Notes: generated from the letters alone by a model not told the origin. DNA of 64,000 bases from Paraburkholderia sacchari (GCF_000785435.2 NZ_JTDB02000005.1:248001-312000); one strand, 5' to 3'; positions 15,385 through 23,889 are shown, numbered from the stretch's first letter. Made by a program: numbers and translations.

Positions 15385-17661
15385 CTAGGTCCCCGCCGCG
15401 CGCACCACGCGCACGGGCACGGACTTGTACGACGGCGTGCCACTCTCTTTGTCGATATAGTCGAGCGGAACCAGTACGTTGGCTTCCGGGTAATAGGCCG
15501 CGACGGAACCGCGTGCGATGCTGTACACGATGGCGGTAATGTTTTTCAGGCGCAGCGTGCGGCCCGACGTGACCGTTTCGATATCGACGAGATCGCCGTG
15601 CTCGATGCCGTAGGCGGCCATGTCGTCGCCGTTCATGAAGAGCACATCGCGCCGGCCGAACACGCCGCGGTAGCGGTCGTCCATCGCGTAGATCGTCGTG
15701 TTGTACTGGTCGTGGCTGCGTATCGTGATCAACCGCAGCACGTTCTCCGCGCCCAGCACGTCGGCGTCTTCTTTCACGCCGCCATAGACGGAGAACTCGG
15801 CCTTGCCCGATGGCGTGGGCCACTGGCGTTCGGTCGGCGGCAGCGGCAAGCGGAATCCGCCCGGCATGCGAATGCGCCGGTTGAAGTCCTCGAAGCCGGG
15901 CACGGTCTGCTCGATCAGGTCGCGGATCTTGTCGTAGTCGGCAATGAGGTCCATCCACGCGACTTTCGAATTGGGCAGCGTGGCGCGCGCGATGCCTGCA
16001 ACGATGGCGGGCTCAGAGCGCAAGTGTTCGGAAGCGGGCGTGAGCTTACCGGCCGACGCATGAACCATGGACATCGAATCTTCCACCGTGATGGACTGAC
16101 GCCCGGTGCTTTGCATGTCGAGTTCCGTGCGCCCGAGGCACGGAAATACATAGGTTTCCTTCGCAACAAGCAGATGCGTGCGATTGAGCTTCGTGCCGAT
16201 ATGAACGCTCAAGTCGAGCGACGCCATCGCCGGAAACGACTGTTCGGAGTCGGGCAGCGCAACCGCGAAATTGCCGCCGAGGCAGAGTAGCGCCTTGGCC
16301 TTGCCGTCGATCATCGCCTGCATGGCTTGCACCGCGTCGTGACCGTGTCCGTCGGGCGGCGTGAATCCGCAGGCCTGCTCGATCAGCTTGAGGAAATCTT
16401 TCGATGGCTTTTCGGTGATGCCAACCGTGCGATTGCCTTGCACGTTCGAATGGCCGCGCAGCGGACAAATGCCGGCGCCAGGCTTGCCGAAATTGCCGCG
16501 CAGCAACAGCAGATCGGCGATCAGGCGCACGTTGGCCGTGCCCTTGTTGTGCTGGGTGACGCCCATGCCGTACGTGACGATGGTCGCGTTCGACTTCGCG
16601 TACGCAATCGCCACGTGCTCGAGGTCGGGGCGCGTGAGGCCGCTGGCCTTTTCGATGTCTTCCCAGGAGGTCGCTTCGAGATCCGCCGCGAACGCGTCGA
16701 AGCCTTCGGTATGCTGCGCGATGAATGCCTTGTCGAGCACGCCGCCTTGCTCCGCCTCCATTTGCAGCAGCACCTTCATGATGCCCTTGAGCGCGGCCGC
16801 GTCGCCGCCCGCGTCCAGCTGGAAGTAGGTGGACGCGATGCGGGTCGAGCCGAACGTCGCCATTTCGATCATGCTTTGCGGGTCGGCAAAGCGTTCGAGC
16901 GCGCGCTCGCGCAGGGGATTGAAGACGATGATGGGCACGTTGCGCCGCGACGCTTCGTGCAAGGTGCCCATCATGCGCGGATGGTTCGTGCCCGGGTTGT
17001 GGCCAATGGAAATGATGAGTTCGGTCGTGTCGAAATCTTCGAGCGAGACCGTTCCTTTGCCGATGCCGATCGATTTCGGCAGGCCAACGCTGGTCGGCTC
17101 GTGACACATGTTCGAGCAATCGGGGAAATTGTTCGTGCCGTACTCGCGCGCGAAGAGTTGATACAGAAACGCGGCTTCGTTGGACGCGCGCCCCGACGTA
17201 TAGAACTCGACCTGATCCGGCGGGAGCGAGCGCAGAATTTCGCCGATGCGTGCGAACGCGTCTTCCCACTCGACGGCGCGAAACTTGTCGCTTGCGCGGT
17301 CGTAGACCAGCGGGTGGGTGAGCCGGCCCATGTCTTCGAGTTCATAGTCCGACTTTTGCAGCAGCGAGGAGACGGTGTTCGCAGCGAAGAATTCCGGTGT
17401 CACCCGTTTCGTGGTGGCTTCCCAGGTCACGGCCTTCGCGCCGTTCTCGCAGAACTGGAAGGTGGAACGGTGCTCTTTGTCCGGCCACGCGCAACCGGGG
17501 CAATCGAAGCCGTCGGGTTGATTGGTCCGCATCAGCGTAATGGGCGCCTCGATGCTTTCCATTTGATCGTGAATCGCCTGCGCGGTTGCTTTGAGCGCGC
17601 CCCAACCGCCCGCGGGACCGGTGTAGGGATGGACGCCGGGCACATCACGTAGTTTCGTCAT
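15385..17661 (-). CDS. ydeP: FdhF/YdeP family molybdopterin oxidoreductase
   Basis: Protein of 758 residues in the formate dehydrogenase alpha/DMSO reductase superfamily, YdeP branch. Visible features are an N-terminal DCPGCAWPD (about 51-59), a CSNMCHEPTSVGL segment whose Cys corresponds to the metal ligand position (near 200), and a C-terminal molybdopterin-dinucleotide domain. The start at ATG 17661 has GGAG seven bases upstream; the in-frame ATG at 17673 overlaps that site. E. coli YdeP is linked to acid resistance. The electron acceptor and substrate are unknown. Dyad S3 lies in its upstream region. Confidence 0.87.
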   Translation of the reverse strand: MTKLRDVPGVHPYTGPAGGWGALKATAQAIHDQMESIEAPITLMRTNQPDGFDCPGCAWPDKEHRSTFQFCENGAKAVTWEATTKRVTPEFFAANTVSSLLQKSDYELEDMGRLTHPLVYDRASDKFRAVEWEDAFARIGEILRSLPPDQVEFYTSGRASNEAAFLYQLFAREYGTNNFPDCSNMCHEPTSVGLPKSIGIGKGTVSLEDFDTTELIISIGHNPGTNHPRMMGTLHEASRRNVPIIVFNPLRERALERFADPQSMIEMATFGSTRIASTYFQLDAGGDAAALKGIMKVLLQMEAEQGGVLDKAFIAQHTEGFDAFAADLEATSWEDIEKASGLTRPDLEHVAIAYAKSNATIVTYGMGVTQHNKGTANVRLIADLLLLRGNFGKPGAGICPLRGHSNVQGNRTVGITEKPSKDFLKLIEQACGFTPPDGHGHDAVQAMQAMIDGKAKALLCLGGNFAVALPDSEQSFPAMASLDLSVHIGTKLNRTHLLVAKETYVFPCLGRTELDMQSTGRQSITVEDSMSMVHASAGKLTPASEHLRSEPAIVAGIARATLPNSKVAWMDLIADYDKIRDLIEQTVPGFEDFNRRIRMPGGFRLPLPPTERQWPTPSGKAEFSVYGGVKEDADVLGAENVLRLITIRSHDQYNTTIYAMDDRYRGVFGRRDVLFMNGDDMAAYGIEHGDLVDIETVTSGRTLRLKNITAIVYSIARGSVAAYYPEANVLVPLDYIDKESGTPSYKSVPVRVVRAAGT

Positions 17662-17820
17662 GGGAAACTCCATTGTGTTTTCTATGCATGCAGCGCAAGG
17701 CCGGTGCCTCGCTGCATCGGAACCGCACAGGTCTGGGAATCTGTAGCGTGAATTCAGTTATAGCGAATTTTTTTTACCTAATTCTAGGGACGCGACGTGT
17801 TGCCGTGAACGGTGGCCGAG

Positions 17821-17837
17821 CCGATATTAGTTATCGG
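17821..17837. promoter_or_regulatory. 17-bp dyad CCGAT-N7-ATCGG, site S3 (ydeP/mocR spacer)
   Basis: CCGATATTAGTTATCGG, an exact match to the recurring dyad, lies between the divergent YdeP-like gene (160 bases) and the MocR gene (144 bases). The 17662-17980 spacer otherwise shows an AT-rich tract at 17765-17785 and no gene. Confidence 0.6.
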
Positions 17838-17980
17838 TCGCGAAAGGTATAGGCGCAAGCATAGGTGTAAAAAGCGGTCTCCATGACAGACAGAATTCAT
17901 TTGTAATATCGAGTACAGTTTCGCCCGGCGCAGTACACTGCATGAACTGTGCTGTAAGCGACTACCGGGGGGAGATCGCT

Positions 17981-19411
17981 GTGAAACTTTACGAAAAGCT
18001 GGCGGACGATATCGAAACGCTGATTCGCAAAGGCGTTTACCGGCCCGGCGACCGCGTGCCTTCGGTACGCCAGGCGAGCCAGCAGCACCGCATCAGCATT
18101 ACCACCGTGATTCGGGCGTACTTGCTGCTGGAAAGCCGCGGGGTGCTGGAAAGCCGTCCGCAGTCCGGCTATTTCGTGAGTACGCGCATGGGCGCAGCGG
18201 GCGCGCATTCGGATGAACTGCGCACGAGCCGGCCGATTGCGGTGTCGGCTACGGTGGACGTGAGCCGCCTCGTGCTGTCCACTTTGCGCTCCATTGGCGT
18301 TGACGACGCGGTGCCGCTCGGTTCGCCTTATCCGGACCCGCAGCTTTTTCCTTATGAAAAGCTCAACCGCTATGCGTCGGCGGTGGGCCGCAAAAGGTCG
18401 CTATGGGGTGTAACCAATGCGCTGCCGCCGGGCACCCCGGAACTGGTTCGCCAGATCGCCCGGCGCTACCTCGAGAACGGCATGGCCGTGGACCCCAACG
18501 AGATCATCGTGACGGTTGGCGCGACGGAGGCGATCAATCTGTGCCTGCAGGCGGTCGCCAAACCGGGCGACGTGATTGCCGTGGAATCGCCCACGTTCTA
18601 CGCCATGCTGCATGCCATCGAGCGCTCGGGAATGAAGGTGATGGAGGTGGCGACGCACCCCGAGTACGGCATCGAGATCGACGCGCTGGCGAAGATCATT
18701 GAAGCGGGGCCAATCGCCGCTTGCATGGTGATGCCGAATTTTCAAAATCCGCTCGGGTTTCAGATGCCCGACGAGCGCAAGCGCGCACTCGTCGACCTGC
18801 TCGCCAAGGCGGGAATTCCGGTGATCGAAAACGGCGTTTATAACGAACTGTATTTCGGCGACTCGCATCCCACCACGCTCAAATCCTATGACAAAAATGG
18901 CACCGTGTTGCACTGTGGGTCGTTTTCGAAGAGTTTGACAGCGGCGTATCGCATCGGCTGGGCGCTGCCGGGCCGCTATCGCGACGAGGTGGAAAAGCTG
19001 AAGTTTCTGAATACTCTGACGACTTCGGTCATTCCTCAATTGGCCATTGCCGAATACCTCGAGCGCGAAGGCTATGAGCATCATTTGCGGCGTATCCGCA
19101 AGAATTACGCGCAGCAGGCCAATCTGATGAAGTCGATGGTTATGCGTTTTTTTCCAGCGGGCACGCGCACGTCGACGCCGATGGGCGGGTACGTGCTCTG
19201 GATCGAATTGCCGGCGCAGGTGGATTCGATGAAGCTCTACCAGCTCGCGCTGGCGCGCGGCATCACGATCGGACCGGGCTATATGTTTTCCGTCTCGGAC
19301 AACTATCGCAACTTCATCCGGCTCAATTACAGCACGCCATGGTCGCCGGAAATCGAGCAGGCGGTCATTACGGTCGGGAAACTCGCGGCATCGTGCGCGC
19401 GCCAGGCGTAA
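17981..19411 (+). CDS. MocR-type regulator: GntR helix-turn-helix fused to an aminotransferase fold
   Basis: Protein of 476 residues. An N-terminal GntR winged helix (KLADDIETLIRKGVYRPGDRVPSVR, about 5-30) is followed by a class I aminotransferase domain (about 100-470). CGSFSKSLTAAYRIGW holds the PLP Schiff-base lysine. The loop normally reading DDVY, whose Asp binds the pyridine nitrogen, reads ENGVYNEL here. I start at GTG 17981 because GGGGGAG is seven bases upstream. It is divergent to the YdeP-like gene, a natural target. Confidence 0.87.
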   Translation: MKLYEKLADDIETLIRKGVYRPGDRVPSVRQASQQHRISITTVIRAYLLLESRGVLESRPQSGYFVSTRMGAAGAHSDELRTSRPIAVSATVDVSRLVLSTLRSIGVDDAVPLGSPYPDPQLFPYEKLNRYASAVGRKRSLWGVTNALPPGTPELVRQIARRYLENGMAVDPNEIIVTVGATEAINLCLQAVAKPGDVIAVESPTFYAMLHAIERSGMKVMEVATHPEYGIEIDALAKIIEAGPIAACMVMPNFQNPLGFQMPDERKRALVDLLAKAGIPVIENGVYNELYFGDSHPTTLKSYDKNGTVLHCGSFSKSLTAAYRIGWALPGRYRDEVEKLKFLNTLTTSVIPQLAIAEYLEREGYEHHLRRIRKNYAQQANLMKSMVMRFFPAGTRTSTPMGGYVLWIELPAQVDSMKLYQLALARGITIGPGYMFSVSDNYRNFIRLNYSTPWSPEIEQAVITVGKLAASCARQA

Positions 19412-19421
19412 GCGTGCGCTG

Positions 19422-19565
19422 CTACTTCTTCATCATGGCCATCACGAGAAAGTGAAACGGCAGCACAAGTAAAGCGGTTGCGCCGAAACCGACGCACCAG
19501 AGAATGACCGTCCACTTCAGGTCGTGCAGAAAAAGGTGCCGCCGCCCCTCATGCTCGCGTTTCAC
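19422..19565 (-). CDS. Single-pass small membrane protein
   Basis: A 47-residue protein beginning MKREHEGRRHLFLH, with one hydrophobic helix (TVILWCVGFGATALLVLPF) and ending in MMKK. GTG 19565 is preceded by GGGAG at a good distance; an ATG at 19589 would add eight residues with a weak site. The size and one-helix layout recall small subunits such as DUF2474 or CydX-like proteins that accompany oxidases, but the cioAB genes are 4 kb away and I cannot assign it. It is convergent with the MocR gene. Confidence 0.5.
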   Translation of the reverse strand: MKREHEGRRHLFLHDLKWTVILWCVGFGATALLVLPFHFLVMAMMKK

Positions 19566-19657
19566 ATTCGACTCCCGCTCGTTGGTCATCCGTAAAGCGA
19601 TTATGGCACCGGCGTGCGCGGCCGATCAATCGCATTGAACCGGACGGGCTTTGAATT

Positions 19658-19684
19658 GCCCGCTTTAAGCGCCGTTAAGCGGGC
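19658..19684. repeat. Inverted repeat upstream of nirC
   Basis: GCCCGCTT and AAGCGGGC form an 8-bp stem with an 11-base loop. It abuts dyad S4. There is no U-tract. The 19566-19990 spacer holds this repeat, S4 and no recognisable gene. Confidence 0.35.
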
Positions 19685-19699
19685 GATTTGAAGTATCGG
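19683..19699. promoter_or_regulatory. 17-bp dyad, site S4 (nirC upstream region)
   Basis: GCGATTTGAAGTATCGG matches CCGAT-N7-ATCGG with one mismatch at the first base, about 290 bases upstream of nirC. It is oriented with S3, S5 and S6 around the respiratory block. Confidence 0.45.
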
Positions 19700-19990
19700 A
19701 AAATGTGGGGTTGATTTTTCTAAAACTGGTGCACCAGGGCACGATATCGGCGCCTGCGAAGGCGATCCAGGCGGCGTGAGCAATGTAAGCGGACCGGCTG
19801 CACTCGATTAAAAACTTCTTAAGCTCGGGCAAGAAAAAGCTGAATGTACAGGGATCGCGACGCCACCTAACCTTGCACTCCATAAAACGATGGCGGGCAG
19901 GAGAAAGAGGGGGGTGGTGAACATCGGGCCATGCGGCGCATGGTCCGACTCGTCTCCGGCGGCGGAGACCGATCCTTACTGGGAGCAGCA

Positions 19991-20803
19991 ATGTACGCGG
20001 AAAGTATTGACCTGTTTGCGAAGAGAGGCGCCCACCGTGCGTCGACGGCGCATCACGCGCCTCTGGCATTTCTGATTGGTGCTGGCATGGCGGGCGCCTA
20101 TATCGGCTTCGGTGACATTCTGATGTTTACGGTGGGCGCGCATGTCGATCCGGCTTTCGTGCATCTCGTGATGGGCGCGGTGTTCGCCTGCGCGCTCACC
20201 ATTGTCGTGTTCGCCGGCTCCGATCTGTTCACGGGAACGGCCATGTATATGCCGCTGGCCCTATTGCGAGGGGAGACTGGCGTGGGCGGCCTGCTGCTGG
20301 TGTGGATAGCGTCGTGGGTGGGCAACCTGTGTGGCGCCATTGTGCTCTCGGCCATCTTGCTCGCGGCCGGCGGCGGCGTGCTGTTGACCGATGGCTCAGC
20401 GGTATTCTTCAAGGCCGTGGAGGCCAAGATGGCGGCCCCGGGCCTTGCGCTCTTCGCCAAGGGCCTGCTATGCAACTGGCTGGTGTGCCTCGCGATCTGG
20501 ATGGCCGCACGCACAAAGAACGACGCGGCAAAGCTCGGCCTCATCTTCTGGCCCATATTCGCGTTCGTGGCCTGCGGCTTCGAGCACAGCGTAGCCAACA
20601 TGTTTGCCTTCGCGCTGGCGCTGATGGCCGATCACCCTGCGTCGATCACGCTCGCCGGAGCGATCCACAACGAAGTTTTCGTGACTGCGGGCAATATCGC
20701 CGGCGGCGCGGTTTTCATGGGCCTCGGCTACTGGCTGCAGGAAGGCGGTATCGGCCACGCCCCCAATGCGGCCACACCGGCTTCGGAAGGCGCAGGTACA
20801 TGA
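19991..20803 (+). CDS. nirC: Formate/nitrite transporter family protein, NirC-like
   Basis: Protein of 270 residues with six membrane helices and FNT-family signatures: GAGMAGAYIGFGDILMF near 33-49, the first broken helix with FAGSDLFTGTAM (about 75-86), and NWLVCLAIWMA, with a conserved Asn-His pattern later (GAIHNEVFVTAGN). FNT proteins are pentameric channels for formate or nitrite. I favour NirC over FocA because of length and context. Start ATG 19991 has GGGAG upstream. No nitrite reductase is in the window. Confidence 0.85.
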   Translation: MYAESIDLFAKRGAHRASTAHHAPLAFLIGAGMAGAYIGFGDILMFTVGAHVDPAFVHLVMGAVFACALTIVVFAGSDLFTGTAMYMPLALLRGETGVGGLLLVWIASWVGNLCGAIVLSAILLAAGGGVLLTDGSAVFFKAVEAKMAAPGLALFAKGLLCNWLVCLAIWMAARTKNDAAKLGLIFWPIFAFVACGFEHSVANMFAFALALMADHPASITLAGAIHNEVFVTAGNIAGGAVFMGLGYWLQEGGIGHAPNAATPASEGAGT

Positions 20804-20822
20804 GTTATCCGAACTAATTTGC

Positions 20823-20862
20823 GCCGTTGCGCGAGTCCTTGGCAACGGCGGTTTCGTCTTTT
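20823..20862 (+). terminator. Rho-independent terminator of nirC
   Basis: GCCGTTGC and GCAACGGC form an 8-bp stem with an 11-base loop, followed by a T-rich tail (GGTTTCGTCTTTTC). It begins 20 bases after the nirC stop. Confidence 0.7.
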
Positions 20863-20867
20863 CATAT

Positions 20868-20884
20868 CCGATTTCAAGTATCGG
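20868..20884. promoter_or_regulatory. 17-bp dyad CCGAT-N7-ATCGG, site S5 (nirC-cbbR gap)
   Basis: CCGATTTCAAGTATCGG, an exact match, lies just beyond the nirC terminator and 52 bases before the 3' end of cbbR. No annotated gene starts here, so its target is unclear. Confidence 0.5.
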
Positions 20885-20903
20885 TGGCATGGCCGGTTCA
20901 AAT

Positions 20904-20920
20904 CCGATTATAAATATCGG
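20904..20920. promoter_or_regulatory. 17-bp dyad CCGAT-N7-ATCGG, site S6 (nirC-cbbR gap)
   Basis: CCGATTATAAATATCGG, an exact match, is 36 bases centre to centre from S5. The pair mirrors the S1/S2 pair near clpG. A small RNA or unannotated transcript could start here. Confidence 0.5.
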
Positions 20921-20935
20921 CTATGCCCACGCTTT

Positions 20936-21856
20936 TCATGTCTGTCCGAACTCCTGTGACAGATACTCTTCCGCGTGCTCGAGCATGAAATAGCGAAACG
21001 CCTCGGCTGGCGGCGACAATATCTTCGATAGCAGGTTCACCATGTACCACCGGCGCCATACCGGTGTGTCTTCGACGTCCACCACCACCAGGCGTCCGCT
21101 GCTCAGCTCCAGCCCCAACGTGTGCAGGGACAGCAGGCTGACGCCCATATTGGCCATCACGGCCTGCTTGATCGTTTCGTTACCCGACATTTCCATGGTG
21201 ATGTGCGGCGTCAGGCCATGCTTCTCGAAGTAGGCCTCCAGCACCGCGCGGGTGCCGGAGCCGGGTTCGCGCACGATGAAGTTATAGGTAGCGAGCGCCT
21301 GGGCCGGCACGTGGCCGAGCCGCACCAGCGGATGGTCCGGTGCGGCGACGAACACGAGCGGGTGGGCCGCGAACGGCTCCGCGCGCGTGGCGAGCTCCCT
21401 GGAAGGGCGACCCATCACGGCCAGATCCACTTCGTTGCGCTGCAATTGCTCCACCAGCGTCTGACGATTGCCGACGGTGAGACTCACTTCGACACCGGGG
21501 TGATCCTTGCAAAAGCGCCCGAGCAGCGGCGGCACGAAATATTGCGCGGTACTGACCATCCCGATCACGAGCCGGCCTGTCTGGACCTTCTTGAAGCGGG
21601 CCACCATGTCCTCGGCGTCCTTCAGCGTCGCAAGGATCTTGCGCGCGTAGACGAGGAAATACTCACCTGTGATGGTGAGCGAAACATTCCTGCCTTCGCG
21701 GTCGAACAGCGGCAAGCCGACCTGCGTTTCGAGCTCGCGAATCTGCATGGTGACTGCAGGCGGCGTAAGGCTCAGCATTTCGGCCGCGCGCGAGAAGTTC
21801 AGATGGCGTGCCACTGCGACGAAGACACGTATTTGCCGGAGCGTCACGCCTCTCAT
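20936..21856 (-). CDS. cbbR: LysR-type regulator of the CO2-fixation operon
   Basis: Protein of 306 residues. LysR helix-turn-helix at 1-60 (TLRQIRVFVAVARHLNFSRAAE, then PPAVTMQIRELE). The effector domain carries the CbbR-typical GMVSTAQYFVPPLLGRF (about 96-112) and GNETIKQAVMANMGVSLLSLHT. CbbR activates cbb transcription and senses metabolites such as phosphoenolpyruvate or RuBP in relatives. It is divergent from cbbL with a 101-base shared spacer, the classic arrangement. Start ATG 21856 has AAGGA seven bases upstream. A dyad overlaps its start codon, consistent with autoregulation. Confidence 0.93.
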   Translation of the reverse strand: MRGVTLRQIRVFVAVARHLNFSRAAEMLSLTPPAVTMQIRELETQVGLPLFDREGRNVSLTITGEYFLVYARKILATLKDAEDMVARFKKVQTGRLVIGMVSTAQYFVPPLLGRFCKDHPGVEVSLTVGNRQTLVEQLQRNEVDLAVMGRPSRELATRAEPFAAHPLVFVAAPDHPLVRLGHVPAQALATYNFIVREPGSGTRAVLEAYFEKHGLTPHITMEMSGNETIKQAVMANMGVSLLSLHTLGLELSSGRLVVVDVEDTPVWRRWYMVNLLSKILSPPAEAFRYFMLEHAEEYLSQEFGQT

Positions 21857-21871
21857 TAAGAAATCCTTAAT
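21855..21871. promoter_or_regulatory. Putative CbbR operator in the cbbR-cbbL spacer
   Basis: ATTAAG-N5-CTTAAT is a perfect 6-bp dyad and contains the TNA-type half-sites expected for CbbR. It overlaps the cbbR start and lies about 90 bases upstream of cbbL. A second short palindrome, ATGTACAT, is at 21892-21899. Confidence 0.6.
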
Positions 21872-21918
21872 CGACGAAAAGAAATTCGTGAATGTACATG
21901 AATTATCCCGCCGCATAA

Positions 21919-21948
21919 CCTTGGTGTCCATGAGGTCAGCCACCAAGG
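21919..21948 (+). promoter_or_regulatory. Leader hairpin that can pair with the cbbL ribosome-binding site
   Basis: CCTTGGTG (21919-21926) and CACCAAGG (21941-21948) are perfect complements around a 14-base loop. The right arm overlaps the cbbL Shine-Dalgarno AAGGAG (21945-21950). If the left arm is transcribed, the stem would hide most of that site. Function is inferred. Confidence 0.45.
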
Positions 21949-21957
21949 AGCGAGACG

Positions 21958-23442
21958 ATGACCAAGCCTGTGGAAAGCGGTGTGATTACGGACGCCAAGC
22001 AACGTTATGCAGCCGGCGTGCTCAAGTACAAGCAGATGGGGTACTGGCAGCCGGATTATGAACCCAAGGAAACGGACGTTATCGCCCTGTTCCGCATCAC
22101 GCCTCAGGCGGGTGTGGATCCGGACGAAGCGGCCGCGGCCGTCGCGGGCGAGTCGTCGACGGCGACATGGACTGTAGTGTGGACCGACCGGCTCACGGCC
22201 TGCGACAAGTATCGCGCGAAGGCGTACCGCGTCGACCCGGTGCCCAACACCGGCCCTGGCACGTCCACCGAGCAGCAGTACTTTGCCTATATCGCCTACG
22301 AGCTCGAACTGTTCGAGGAAGGATCGATCGCGAACCTCACTGCGTCGATCATCGGCAATGTATTCGGCTTCAAGCCCTTGAAGGCATTGCGCCTGGAGGA
22401 CATGCGCATTCCGGTTGCCTATGTGAAGACCTTCAAGGGGCCGCCGACCGGCATCGTCGTGGAGCGCGAGCGGCTCGACAAGTTCGGCCGTGCACTGCTC
22501 GGCGCGACGATGAAGCCCAAGCTCGGCCTCTCCGGCAAGAACTACGGGCGCGTCGTCTACGAGGGGCTCGCCGGCGGCCTCGACTTCACGAAGGACGACG
22601 AGAACATCAACTCGCAGCCCTTCATGCACTGGCGCGACCGGTTTCTGTACTGCACGGAAGCGGTCAAGCGCGCGGAGGCGATGAGCGGCGAGATCAAGGG
22701 ACATTACATGAACATTACCGCCGCGACGATGGAGGACATGTACGAGCGCGGCGAATTCGCCAAGGAACTGGGTTCGTGCATCGTGATGGTCGACCTCGTG
22801 ATCGGCTGGACCGCGATCCAGTCGATCTCGAACTGGGCGCGCAAGAACGACATGATCCTGCATATGCACCGCGCGGGCCACAGCACCTATACGCGGCAGA
22901 AGTCTCACGGCGTGTCGTTCCGCGTGATCGCGAAATGGCTTCGGCTCGCGGGCGTCGACCACCTGCACACGGGCACGGCGGTTGGCAAGCTCGAAGGCGA
23001 TCCGCTCACCGTGCAAGGCTTTTACAACGTGTGCCGCGACGAGCGCAACGAAGTCGATCTGCAGCGCGGCCTGTTCTTCGAACAGGACTGGGCGGCGCTG
23101 AAGAAGGTCTTGCCGGTTGCCTCAGGCGGCATCCACGCGGGGCAGATGCATCAATTGCTCACGCTGTTCGGCGACGACGTCGTGCTGCAGTTCGGCGGCG
23201 GCACGATCGGTCACCCGATGGGCATTCAGGCCGGCGCGACCGCGAATCGCGTTGCGCTCGAAACGATGACGAAGGCCCGCAACGAAGGGCGCGATATCGC
23301 CGCCGAGGGGCCGCAGATTCTCGAAGAGGCTGCCCGCTGGTGTACGCCGCTCAAGCAGGCGCTCGACACCTGGCGCGACGTGACCTTCAACTACGCGTCC
23401 ACCGATACGCCGGACTTCGTGACCACGGCAACGGCCTCGTAA
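21958..23442 (+). CDS. cbbL: RuBisCO large subunit, red-type form IC
   Basis: Protein of 494 residues. It catalyses carboxylation or oxygenation of ribulose bisphosphate. Active-site segments are intact: GATMKPKLGLSGKNYGR (about 182-198), GLDFTKDDEN with the lysine that is carbamylated (K212), HMHRAGH, and loop 6 GTAVGKLEG. The N-terminal DAKQRYAAGVLKYKQMGYW and the length are typical of proteobacterial red-type enzymes, which need CbbX and CbbS encoded next. First gene of the cbb operon; AAGGAG lies seven bases before the ATG. Confidence 0.97.
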   Translation: MTKPVESGVITDAKQRYAAGVLKYKQMGYWQPDYEPKETDVIALFRITPQAGVDPDEAAAAVAGESSTATWTVVWTDRLTACDKYRAKAYRVDPVPNTGPGTSTEQQYFAYIAYELELFEEGSIANLTASIIGNVFGFKPLKALRLEDMRIPVAYVKTFKGPPTGIVVERERLDKFGRALLGATMKPKLGLSGKNYGRVVYEGLAGGLDFTKDDENINSQPFMHWRDRFLYCTEAVKRAEAMSGEIKGHYMNITAATMEDMYERGEFAKELGSCIVMVDLVIGWTAIQSISNWARKNDMILHMHRAGHSTYTRQKSHGVSFRVIAKWLRLAGVDHLHTGTAVGKLEGDPLTVQGFYNVCRDERNEVDLQRGLFFEQDWAALKKVLPVASGGIHAGQMHQLLTLFGDDVVLQFGGGTIGHPMGIQAGATANRVALETMTKARNEGRDIAAEGPQILEEAARWCTPLKQALDTWRDVTFNYASTDTPDFVTTATAS

Positions 23443-23469
23443 ATCACGCGAAAAGGATAGGAGAACGAT

Positions 23470-23889
23470 ATGCGACTCACTCAAGGGACTTTTTCTTTCC
23501 TGCCGGACCTCACTGACACCGAGATCCGCGCGCAGATCGACTATGCGCTGCGCGAGGGCTGGGCCTGCTCGGTGGAGTTCACCGACGATCCGCACCCGCG
23601 CAACGCGTATTGGGAAATGTGGGGCCTGCCGATGTTCGATCTCAAGGACGCGGCCGGCGTGATGCTCGAAGTGGATGCGTGCCGCAAGGCGAAGCCGCGC
23701 CATTACGTAAAGGTGAACGCGTTCGATTCCACGTTCGGCTTCGAAACCACACGGCTGTCGTTCATCGTCGCGCGGCCGGCCGACGAGCCGGGCTTCCGCC
23801 TCGGACGCGACGACGGCGCGGCGCGCAAGCTCCACTACAGTGTGCGTCCCTATGCGGACGACAAGCCATCGGGCGAGCGCTACGAGTGA
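23470..23889 (+). CDS. cbbS: RuBisCO small subunit
   Basis: Protein of 139 residues beginning MRLTQGTFSFLPDLTD. It shows the small-subunit core (REGWACSVEFTDDPHPRNAYWEMWGLPMFD split across about 32-62) and a C-terminal extension ending in HYSVRPYADDKPSGERYE, typical of red-type form I enzymes. It caps the L8S8 holoenzyme. It is 27 bases downstream of cbbL and shares its transcript. Confidence 0.96.
   Translation: MRLTQGTFSFLPDLTDTEIRAQIDYALREGWACSVEFTDDPHPRNAYWEMWGLPMFDLKDAAGVMLEVDACRKAKPRHYVKVNAFDSTFGFETTRLSFIVARPADEPGFRLGRDDGAARKLHYSVRPYADDKPSGERYE

Noticed and set aside
14383..16290. Long plus-strand frame of 635 codons opposite cioA and the YdeP-like gene
   Set aside because: It crosses two real genes on the other strand and shows the typical antisense composition.
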